DNA of 21,928 nucleotides. Origin: a virus. Each line of letters begins with the position of its first letter. Positions within the stretch are counted from its first letter, which is position 1. The stretch is taken from positions 1 through 21,928 of IMG/VR virus record IMGVR_UViG_3300025815_000130. The stretch is one strand, 5' to 3'. Positions 5,033 through 11,556 of this stretch are shown piece after piece. The notes under the pieces are model-generated. The model had not been told where the DNA came from and did no database searches. It worked only from the letters and a program-made list of their open reading frames with translations. The translations under genes and the position numbers were made by a program.

Positions 5033-5153
5033 AAACTTGTTCAACAAGATTAAAGCAGGTAGTAAGGGTGGAAGTGCAGGTCAATGGTCTGCACGTAAAG
5101 CACAAATGTTAGCCAAGCAGTATAAATCTGCAGGTGGTGGATATAAGAGCTAA
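4965..5153 (+). CDS. Small basic marine-phage protein (62 aa)
   Basis: The start at 4965 (MSRGGSTSTVNSAGNYTKP) is preferred over an upstream in-frame one because the conserved-looking part begins there. The body MRKNLFNKIKAGSKGG, then GQWSARKAQMLAKQYK and a Gly-rich end, is a compact basic protein I recall from marine phage contigs without a known function. Its first 68 bases overlap the DUF1127 gene in a different frame, an unusually long overlap for this genome, which suggests the DUF1127 gene arrived later and runs to the first available stop. Confidence 0.75.
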   Translation: MSRGGSTSTVNSAGNYTKPTMRKNLFNKIKAGSKGGSAGQWSARKAQMLAKQYKSAGGGYKS

Positions 5154-5162
5154 GAGGGCGAT

Positions 5163-5624
5163 ATGGACCCAGTGACAATTATCAGTGGGGCCACTGTTGC
5201 CTTCAACGCACTTAAAAAAGGCTTTGCAATAGGCAAGGACTTACAGGACATGTCTAGTCAACTAACACAGTGGGCAGGACATATGGCTGACTTAGGTCAG
5301 GCTGAGAAACAAGTAAACAATCCCCCTTGGTGGAAATCTATGGGTGGCTCTGTTGAAGCGGAAGCAATGGAAGTGTTTGCAGCTAAACGTAAAGCAGAGC
5401 AGATGCGTAGTGAGTTAAAAGACTATATTAGTTTTACAATGGGTCCATCAGCTTGGGATGAACTAGTACGCATTGAAGCTAAGATACGTAAACAAAAAAG
5501 AGAACATGAATACCGTAAAGCTGAGTTACAAGAAGCTATTATAACTTGGACTATATCGGGGTTACTATTACTTAGTGGTATAGGTGGTATCATATTCTTT
5601 GCGTGGTTAATGTCAAATGGCTAA
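5163..5624 (+). CDS. Hypothetical protein with C-terminal membrane segment (153 aa)
   Basis: Residues about 1-35 contain an Ala/Gly-rich helix (IISGATVAFNALKKGF). Residues about 60-125 form long charged helices (AEAMEVFAAKRKAEQM, EAKIRKQKREHEYRKAEL). Residues about 127-150 (ITWTISGLLLLSGIGGIIFF) form one membrane span. It looks like a C-tail-anchored helical protein with most mass on one side. Similar unnamed proteins recur in marine phages. It could be an ejection or internal virion protein or part of lysis control; the sequence does not decide. It has a GAGGG site and overlaps the next gene by 8 bases. Confidence 0.65.
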   Translation: MDPVTIISGATVAFNALKKGFAIGKDLQDMSSQLTQWAGHMADLGQAEKQVNNPPWWKSMGGSVEAEAMEVFAAKRKAEQMRSELKDYISFTMGPSAWDELVRIEAKIRKQKREHEYRKAELQEAIITWTISGLLLLSGIGGIIFFAWLMSNG

Positions 5625-5874
5625 AGCTAAATCACAACAAAGCTTAGATAAATGGACTCGACAGAAGTGGAGAACTAAAAGTGGTAAACCTTCGACGCAA
5701 GGTCCAAATGCTACAGGAGAACGTTACCTTCCTGAAGCGGCGATTAAAGCTATGTCTACCGCACAATATGCGGCGAGTAGTGCGAAGAAAAGAAAAGATA
5801 CTGCAGCAGGTAAGCAGTTTTCTAAACAGCCTAAAGCAGCAGCTAAAACGGCTGCACGTTTTCGGAGGACGTAA
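5617..5874 (+). CDS. Small basic protein, DUF5872-like (85 aa)
   Basis: The 85-aa product is strongly basic. The N-terminal LDKWTRQKWRTKSGKPSTQG and ERYLPEAAIKAMSTAQYAA segments resemble the short domain I recall as DUF5872, found in phages and bacteria; I am only fairly sure of that name. The rest is a Lys/Ala-rich tail. Its function is unknown; nucleic-acid binding is plausible from charge alone. It overlaps its upstream neighbour by 8 bases and its downstream neighbour by one (TAATG), and the GGAGG just before its stop serves the next gene. Confidence 0.65.
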   Translation: MAKAKSQQSLDKWTRQKWRTKSGKPSTQGPNATGERYLPEAAIKAMSTAQYAASSAKKRKDTAAGKQFSKQPKAAAKTAARFRRT

Positions 5875-6203
5875 TGGTAGTTGACTTTGACGTAGATGGT
5901 GATGGCGTTATCACCGAAGCTGAAGTAGCAATGAAAGAACGTATGCTTGAGATAGAGCTACGTGAAGAAAAAGCTGAATCACAAAAGTTTATGGCTTGGG
6001 TAGCTATGGGCATGATGATTATCTTTACTGTATTTCTGTTTACTCCTTTTATGTCAGACTCACGTGTGAATGCTCTAGCAGATTTGCTAGGGTTATTTTA
6101 TATTGCACAGACTGGTGTAGTTGCTGCGTACATGGGAGCTACAGCTTATATGGCAGGTAAGCCTATGGGCAACAAAGTGGCAATGAGTAAGGATATGAGA
6201 TAA
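5874..6203 (+). CDS. EF-hand plus two-TM membrane protein, holin candidate (109 aa)
   Basis: Residues 6-17 (DVDGDGVITEAE) form a canonical EF-hand loop with D6, D8, D10, G11, I13 and E17 in the calcium positions. A charged helix follows, then two hydrophobic segments at about 40-60 (WVAMGMMIIFTVFLFTPFM) and 69-93 (ADLLGLFYIAQTGVVAAYMG). It lies directly upstream of the M15 endolysin and overlaps it by TAATG. Size, two spans and position fit a class II-like holin; the EF-hand is an unusual addition. The holin role is inference. A strong GGAGG lies 5 bases upstream of the ATG. Confidence 0.65.
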   Translation: MVVDFDVDGDGVITEAEVAMKERMLEIELREEKAESQKFMAWVAMGMMIIFTVFLFTPFMSDSRVNALADLLGLFYIAQTGVVAAYMGATAYMAGKPMGNKVAMSKDMR

Positions 6204-6670
6204 TGGGATTTAGTTTAAGTAGTCGTTCACTAGGTAAACTAGAGGGTGTTCACCCTGATATGGTAGCAGTTGTTAAACGTGCTATTGAACTGACGGACGT
6301 TGACTTTGGTGTGACGTATGGAGTCAGAACTTTAGCAGAGCAAGAAGAACTGTATAACTCTGGACGATCACAGACTATGAAATCCAAACACCTTATTCAG
6401 GAAGATGGTTATTCACATGCCGTAGACCTCGTAGCCTATTTTGGTTCTAACGTAAGTTGGGAACTAAATGTTTACGATAACATTTGTGATGCTATGGCAC
6501 AGGCAGCGGAAGAACTAGAGGTGCCTATCAAATGGGGTGCAGCTTGGTCAGAGGGTGACATTCGTTACTACGATGACACTGCAGAGGACGCAATGAATGC
6601 ATACATTGACCTACGTAGATCACAAGGTCGTAGACCCTTCATTGATGCTCCACATTTTGAGATGATGTAA
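6203..6670 (+). CDS. M15-family peptidase, probable endolysin (155 aa)
   Basis: Phage M15 enzymes of this size are L-alanyl-D-glutamate or D-Ala-D-Ala peptidases that cut peptidoglycan at lysis. The fold markers are VTYGVRTLAEQEELYNSGRS (about 38-57), SKH (61-63), GYSHAVDLVAY (69-79) and DAPHFEM (148-154). Likely zinc ligands are H63 (or H72), D75 and H151. Between SKH and HAVD there are several more residues than in the usual SxHxxGxAxD motif, so ligand assignment needs a structure. There is no signal peptide, so export would need the neighbouring holin. It overlaps both neighbours by TAATG. Confidence 0.88.
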   Translation: MGFSLSSRSLGKLEGVHPDMVAVVKRAIELTDVDFGVTYGVRTLAEQEELYNSGRSQTMKSKHLIQEDGYSHAVDLVAYFGSNVSWELNVYDNICDAMAQAAEELEVPIKWGAAWSEGDIRYYDDTAEDAMNAYIDLRRSQGRRPFIDAPHFEMM

Positions 6671-7011
6671 TGAGATGGTTAGTTCTGGCCTTATTGTTAT
6701 CTAGTTGTGGTTTAACTTCACTGTTACCTACAGGCGGTACTAATGTAGCTGCTAATACACAGTTAGGTAAAGAAAACAAACAGGCTGTAGTTACTTACGA
6801 AGAAGAAGAAACTAATAACGCAGGACGTGACATCATTACAGAAACAAAAGAAGTAGAAGCAGGTCCAGTAGAAAAGCTAATGATTAGTAATCAGAATATT
6901 CCCCCTTGGGTTATAATGCTGCTACTACTAGGATGGCTACTTCCTACCCCGACACAAATAGGTCAATCAATAGCAAACTTTGTGCTTGCATTGTTTAGAA
7001 GAAAGAGTTAA
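6670..7011 (+). CDS. Lipobox plus C-terminal TM protein, unimolecular spanin candidate (113 aa)
   Basis: Residues 1-13 (MRWLVLALLLSSC) are a lipoprotein signal with lipobox LSSC; C13 would be lipidated. Residues about 20-75 are a polar periplasmic linker. Residues about 79-92 (PWVIMLLLLGWLLP) form a membrane span, followed by a basic end (FRRKS) suited to the cytoplasm. An outer-membrane lipid anchor at one end and an inner-membrane span at the other is the layout of u-spanins such as T1 gp11, which fuse the two membranes at the last step of lysis. Its place right after the endolysin supports this. The function is inferred from topology, not homology. Confidence 0.65.
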   Translation: MRWLVLALLLSSCGLTSLLPTGGTNVAANTQLGKENKQAVVTYEEEETNNAGRDIITETKEVEAGPVEKLMISNQNIPPWVIMLLLLGWLLPTPTQIGQSIANFVLALFRRKS

Positions 7012-7012
7012 A

Positions 7013-7384
7013 ATGGCACGAGCATTAACAGAAAAACAACAGAAACTACTAGCTGTCTTATTTGATGAGGCTGGTGGTGACATTGTAGCTGCAAAAAAGA
7101 TTGCAGGGTATTCGGATGCTACTTCATCTACTGAGATCATTAACTCTTTGAAAGAAGAAATACTAGATGCTACATCTGCTTACATGGCACGTAATGCACC
7201 TAAAGCTGCAATGGCTATGGTAGGTGCTTTGTACGATCCTACTGAACTAGGTATTCGTGATAAGATGTCAGCGGCAAAAGAACTACTAGATCGTACTGGC
7301 CTAGTTAAAACAGAAAAGATGCAAGTAGAAGCTAAAGGTGGAGTAATGCTAATGCCACCAAAACAAATGGATGAAGATGACTAA
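7013..7384 (+). CDS. terS: Terminase small subunit (123 aa)
   Basis: The start at 7013 (MARALTEKQQKLLAVLFDEA) follows an AAGAAAGAG stretch; an upstream in-frame start would run back into the previous gene. Residues about 1-45 look like the DNA-binding helix-turn-helix of small terminases (GGDIVAAKKIAGYSDATSS). The middle is helical and includes KMSAAKELLDRTGL, a common feature of the family, and the tail is acidic. Small terminases recognise the packaging site on phage DNA and regulate the large subunit. The large subunit lies one gene downstream, which supports the call. Confidence 0.75.
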   Translation: MARALTEKQQKLLAVLFDEAGGDIVAAKKIAGYSDATSSTEIINSLKEEILDATSAYMARNAPKAAMAMVGALYDPTELGIRDKMSAAKELLDRTGLVKTEKMQVEAKGGVMLMPPKQMDEDD

Positions 7385-7802
7385 ACCATTAAAACAATGG
7401 AAGTTACCCCAACCAACTGATATAAAAGAAGACAATGAATGGGTTCCTATTCCCCGTATATCTAGGACCATTCCATTCGGCTATGAAGTAAATCCAGATG
7501 ACCCTGATGTACTGCTGCCTATTGACCATGAGCTTGATATGCTTGAACAGGCACAAAGGTATCTTAAACAGTACTCATATCGTGAAGTAGCTAATTGGCT
7601 TACACGAAATACAGGTAGAGATATATCTCACGTAGGTTTACGTAAACGGTTGGAAAATGAGCGAAGAAGAAAAAACAAAGCTGCAAGCTTACGCCGATGG
7701 GCAGACTATGCGAAAAAGGCAATCGCCAAGGCGGAAGAAATTGAACGCACAAGGCTCGGAGCAAAAGCAGACGAAGAAGACATCAGCGAGGCCAAAGCCT
7801 GA
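7371..7802 (+). CDS. Helix-turn-helix-like packaging-module protein (143 aa)
   Basis: Residues about 60-100 (QYSYREVANWLTRNTGRDIS then HVGLRKRLENERRRK) read as a helix-turn-helix similar to resolvase or sigma region 4 folds. The last 40 residues are a charged helix. It overlaps terS by 14 bases and terL by 146 bases in another frame, both in the packaging module, so a role in packaging or packaging-site recognition is likely. A second ATG at 7377 is an equally good start. I recall similar proteins next to terminases in marine phage contigs. No enzymatic motif is seen. Confidence 0.65.
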   Translation: MKMTKPLKQWKLPQPTDIKEDNEWVPIPRISRTIPFGYEVNPDDPDVLLPIDHELDMLEQAQRYLKQYSYREVANWLTRNTGRDISHVGLRKRLENERRRKNKAASLRRWADYAKKAIAKAEEIERTRLGAKADEEDISEAKA

Positions 7803-9237
7803 ACCTGCAAAGATTATAAGTGAAATTCCAATTGAGGAACAACACAACGTAATCTTTAAACCTAATGAGGGACCACAGACAGAGTTTCTTGCTGCAGGTG
7901 AACGTGAAGTATTATATGGCGGCAGTGCAGGTGGCGGTAAATCCTATGCCATGTTAGCAGACCCCTTACGTTACATGGGGCATCCTAGTTTCTCAGGACT
8001 ATTGCTACGCCATACTACAGAAGAACTTAGGGAACTTATATTTAAGTCTCAAGAAATGTACCCTAAGATATGGCCTGGAATTAAATGGTCAGAAAGAAAG
8101 ATGCAGTGGACTGCGCCATCTGGTGCACGATTGTGGATGTCCTACCTTGACAGGGAAGATGACGTTCTGCGTTACCAAGGTCTAGCTTTTAGTTGGATAG
8201 GCTTTGACGAGTTGACACAATGGGCTACCCCGTTTGCATGGAACTATATGCGATCTCGTCTACGGTCCACTGCACCCGACTTACCTATCTTTATGAGGGC
8301 AACTACCAACCCAGGGGGTAGAGGTCACCATTGGGTTAAGAAAATGTTTATTGACCCTGCCCCTTCTGGAAAGGCTTTTAATGCAACTGATATTGAAACA
8401 GGTGAAGAGCTTAAATATCCTGCAGGACACGCAAAGGCAGGAAAGCCTTTGTTCAAACGTAGGTTTATACCTGCACGTCTTTCAGACAATCCTTACCTAG
8501 CAGAACAGGGTGATTACGAGGCAATGCTACTATCGTTGCCTGAACAACAACGTAGACAATTGTTAGAGGGTGACTGGGACATCAAAGAAGGTGCAGCCTT
8601 CACAGAGTTTGATAGGAATGAACATGTCATTGAGCCTTTTAACATCCCTAGTAATTGGGTTAAGTTTAGAGCATGTGATTATGGGTATGGTTCTTACAGT
8701 GCTGTCGTGTGGTTTGCCGTTGCGCCTGATGAGCAACTTATCGTATATAGAGAATTGTACGTCAGTAAAGTTCTAGCTACTGATTTAGCAGACATGGTGC
8801 TTCAGCTAGAAGCAGAAGACGGAAACATTAAGTATGGAGTTCTTGACTCTTCTTTGTGGCATAAGCGTGGTGATACTGGCCCTAGTCTTGCTGAACAGAT
8901 GATTAGTCGAGGATGCAGATGGCGTCCATCAGATCGTTCTAAAGGTTCACGTGTAGCAGGTAAGAACGAAATACATAGACGTTTACAGGTAGACGAGTTT
9001 ACAGAAAAACCCAGACTAGTATTCTTTAACACTTGTACTAATATGGTAGCACAGTTACCAGCAATTCCACTGGACAAAAAGAATCCAGAAGATATTGATA
9101 CACACTCAGAAGACCACTTGTACGATGCTTTACGTTATGGTATAATGTCAAGACCACGGTTTAGTTTATTTGACTATGACCCACATTCTACAAGATCATC
9201 TGGAATGCGAGTGGCAGATTCAACATTTGGCTATTAA
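7657..9237 (+). CDS. terL: Terminase large subunit (526 aa)
   Basis: This is the ATP-driven DNA-packaging motor and nuclease. Walker A is GGSAGGGKS (88-96). Walker B is IGFDE (181-185), with E185 as the likely catalytic glutamate. The coupling motif lies near RATTNPGG (214-221). The RNase H-like nuclease half supplies acidic candidates D341 (RACDYGYG), D397 (GVLDSSLW) and D490 (HLYDALRYG). Length is normal for the family. The start is uncertain: ATG 7657 and ATG 7708 are in frame, neither with a good ribosome-binding site, and the first 60 residues are low-complexity and overlap the previous gene by 146 bases. The next gene is the portal. Confidence 0.95.
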   Translation: MSEEEKTKLQAYADGQTMRKRQSPRRKKLNAQGSEQKQTKKTSARPKPEPAKIISEIPIEEQHNVIFKPNEGPQTEFLAAGEREVLYGGSAGGGKSYAMLADPLRYMGHPSFSGLLLRHTTEELRELIFKSQEMYPKIWPGIKWSERKMQWTAPSGARLWMSYLDREDDVLRYQGLAFSWIGFDELTQWATPFAWNYMRSRLRSTAPDLPIFMRATTNPGGRGHHWVKKMFIDPAPSGKAFNATDIETGEELKYPAGHAKAGKPLFKRRFIPARLSDNPYLAEQGDYEAMLLSLPEQQRRQLLEGDWDIKEGAAFTEFDRNEHVIEPFNIPSNWVKFRACDYGYGSYSAVVWFAVAPDEQLIVYRELYVSKVLATDLADMVLQLEAEDGNIKYGVLDSSLWHKRGDTGPSLAEQMISRGCRWRPSDRSKGSRVAGKNEIHRRLQVDEFTEKPRLVFFNTCTNMVAQLPAIPLDKKNPEDIDTHSEDHLYDALRYGIMSRPRFSLFDYDPHSTRSSGMRVADSTFGY

Positions 9238-9247
9238 GGAAAAATAA

Positions 9248-11395
9248 ATGGCAGAAGATAATGAAGTATTCATTGAGGATGATGCAGTTATCCTTGAGGA
9301 CACAGATAACTCAGTAGAAGAAGACGCAGATACTTCTAAGATTATTCCGTTTATTATGGAACGATACGCCCGTGCTGAAGACTACCGCCGACAAGATGAA
9401 GAACGTTGGCTACGTGCTTATCGTAACTATCGTGGCATATATGGCCCAGAGGTACAATTTACAGAGGCAGAAAAGTCTCGTGTGTTTATTAAAGTAACTA
9501 AGACAAAAACACTGGCTGCTTATGGTCAGATTGTAGATGTACTATTTGCAAAGAATAGTTTTCCACTTACAGTTGATCCTACAGAACTTCCAGAAGGAGT
9601 TGTTGAGAATGTCAGTTTTGATCCTGCTGTTCCTAAAGAGTTACAAGAAGACCGAAGAAGTGATCCAGTATCACCTTACGGTTTTAAAGGTGACGGTAAA
9701 GAGCTTCCTGCAGGGGCTACGGCGAAAACGTTAGAAGAGTTACTTAACCCTGAACTACGTGAAAAGCTAGAGCCTATTGAAGGTATTAAAGAAGGTACAG
9801 GCGGTACGCCTACATCTGTTACATTTAGCCCTGCTATGATTGCAGCTAAAAAGATGCAGAAGAAAATTCAAGACCAGCTTGATGAAGCATCAGCGTCTAA
9901 ACATTTACGCAGTACAGCATTTGAAATGGCTTTGTTTGGTACTGGTGTAATGAAAGGTCCATTTGCTGTAGATAAAGAATATCCTAACTGGGATGACGAT
10001 ACAGGTGAGTATTCACCTATCTTTAAAACAGTACCCCAAGTATCCCATGTATCTGTGTGGAACTTTTATCCTGACCCAGATGCTAACAACATGGAAGAAG
10101 CACAGTATGTTATTGAACGTCATAAGATGTCACGTTCACAACTACGTGCACTAAAGAAACGTCCATACTTCCGTAGTCAAGTTATTGATGAAGCAATTTC
10201 TATGGGCGAAAACTACGATAAAGAATATTGGGAAGACGATCTTTCTGATTATGCACCAGAGCATGGCATTGAACGTTTTGAAGTCCTAGAATATTGGGGC
10301 ATGGTAGATGTTGAAATGCTTATGGATCAAGGTGTAGACATTCCTCGTGAGTTACAAGATACAGACGAACTACAGGCAAACGTTTGGATTTGTAATGGTA
10401 AACTACTACGTATGGTACTTAACCCATTCAAACCTGCTCGTATTCCTTACATGGCATCACCTTATGAACTAAACCCATACTCATTCTTTGGTGTAGGTAT
10501 TGCCGAAAATATGGACGATACGCAAACGTTGATGAATGGTTTCATGCGAATGGCTGTTGACAATGCTGTATTATCTGGTAACCTTTTGATTGAGGTAGAT
10601 GAAACTAACCTAGTTCCAGGCCAAGACTTATCAGTATACCCAGGCAAAGTATTCCGTAGACAAGGTGGTGCACCAGGACAAGCTATCTTCGGTACTAAGT
10701 TCCCCAATGTTGCAGGTGAAAACTTACAGCTATTTGATAAGGCACGAGTGCTTGCAGATGAATCTACTGGCTTCCCTTCCTTTGCACATGGACAGACAGG
10801 TGTCATGGGTGTAGGCCGTACTGCTAGTGGCATTAGTATGCTAATGGGTGCTGCAAGTGGTACTATTAAGAATGTTATTAAAAACGTAGACGACTATCTG
10901 CTTCGCCCACTAGGTGAAGGACTGTTCCGCTTTAATATGCAGTTTGACTTTGATCCTGAGATTAAAGGTGACTTAGAAGTTAAGGCACGTGGAACAGAAT
11001 CACTTATGGCTAACGAAGTACGTAGCCAAAGACTTATGCAATTCTTGCAAGTATCATCTAACCCTGCACTTGCGCCGTTTGCTAAGTTTCAATACATTAT
11101 TCGTGAGATTGCAAAGTCTCTTGATCTTGACCCCGAAAAAGTTACCAACAATATGAATGAAGCTGCAATTCAAGCTGAACTAATGAAACAGTTCCAGCAA
11201 GAACAGCAAGCACAACAACCTCAACAAGGTGGTCCAGCAGGTGCAAACCCAATGGACACATCAGGAGCAGGTGGTGGAACTATAGGTGTAGGACAAGCAC
11301 CGACACCACAAGAACAAGGATTTAGTGGTAATGCAGGACAAGGAGCACCTCAGCAAGCTCAAGGGGCTGGTCAGCAACCAAGCCCAATGGTCTAA
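9248..11395 (+). CDS. Portal (head-tail connector) protein (715 aa)
   Basis: The portal ring forms the vertex through which DNA enters and leaves. The 715-aa length, the position directly after terL and the helical, mixed-charge sequence (ERYARAEDYRRQDEERWLRA near 37-56) fit large portals of P22/short-tailed type. Residues 1-30 are strongly acidic. The last 75 residues are Gln/Gly/Pro-rich (QQEQQAQQPQQGG) and probably disordered. AAGGA precedes the ATG. Its end overlaps the next gene by 65 bases in a different frame. Assignment rests on context and general similarity. Confidence 0.85.
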   Translation: MAEDNEVFIEDDAVILEDTDNSVEEDADTSKIIPFIMERYARAEDYRRQDEERWLRAYRNYRGIYGPEVQFTEAEKSRVFIKVTKTKTLAAYGQIVDVLFAKNSFPLTVDPTELPEGVVENVSFDPAVPKELQEDRRSDPVSPYGFKGDGKELPAGATAKTLEELLNPELREKLEPIEGIKEGTGGTPTSVTFSPAMIAAKKMQKKIQDQLDEASASKHLRSTAFEMALFGTGVMKGPFAVDKEYPNWDDDTGEYSPIFKTVPQVSHVSVWNFYPDPDANNMEEAQYVIERHKMSRSQLRALKKRPYFRSQVIDEAISMGENYDKEYWEDDLSDYAPEHGIERFEVLEYWGMVDVEMLMDQGVDIPRELQDTDELQANVWICNGKLLRMVLNPFKPARIPYMASPYELNPYSFFGVGIAENMDDTQTLMNGFMRMAVDNAVLSGNLLIEVDETNLVPGQDLSVYPGKVFRRQGGAPGQAIFGTKFPNVAGENLQLFDKARVLADESTGFPSFAHGQTGVMGVGRTASGISMLMGAASGTIKNVIKNVDDYLLRPLGEGLFRFNMQFDFDPEIKGDLEVKARGTESLMANEVRSQRLMQFLQVSSNPALAPFAKFQYIIREIAKSLDLDPEKVTNNMNEAAIQAELMKQFQQEQQAQQPQQGGPAGANPMDTSGAGGGTIGVGQAPTPQEQGFSGNAGQGAPQQAQGAGQQPSPMV

Positions 11396-11546
11396 GTTTG
11401 AAGCTTACTTAGACATGATAATCAATCAACAGCATCGTGTTATGGAACAAACAAATGAAGTTGTTGCTGTTCATAGAGCACAAGGTGCTATCTATCAGTT
11501 ACGTAGACTAAAGTTATTACGTGACGAAGTATTAAAATCTCAGTAA
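11331..11546 (+). CDS. Small helical protein after the portal (71 aa)
   Basis: It encodes a mostly helical protein (MQDKEHLSKLKGLVSNQAQW to RRLKLLRDEVLKSQ), probably one coiled-coil hairpin. AAGGA at 11315-11319 lies 11 bases before ATG 11331 and 5 bases before an in-frame GTG at 11325, so two more residues are possible. It overlaps the low-complexity end of the portal gene by 65 bases in another frame. Proteins like this follow portals in marine phage contigs I remember; none has a known function. It ends 10 bases before the 713-aa gene. Confidence 0.7.
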   Translation: MQDKEHLSKLKGLVSNQAQWSKFEAYLDMIINQQHRVMEQTNEVVAVHRAQGAIYQLRRLKLLRDEVLKSQ

Positions 11547-11556
11547 GGAAATTACT

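Noticed and set aside
7670-7676. Slippery heptamer A-AAA-AAC in the zero frame of the HTH-like gene near the terL start, as a programmed -1 frameshift making a fusion
   Set aside because: A -1 shift enters the third frame, which stops after about 20 codons. TerL lies in the +1 frame, so the fusion cannot form this way.
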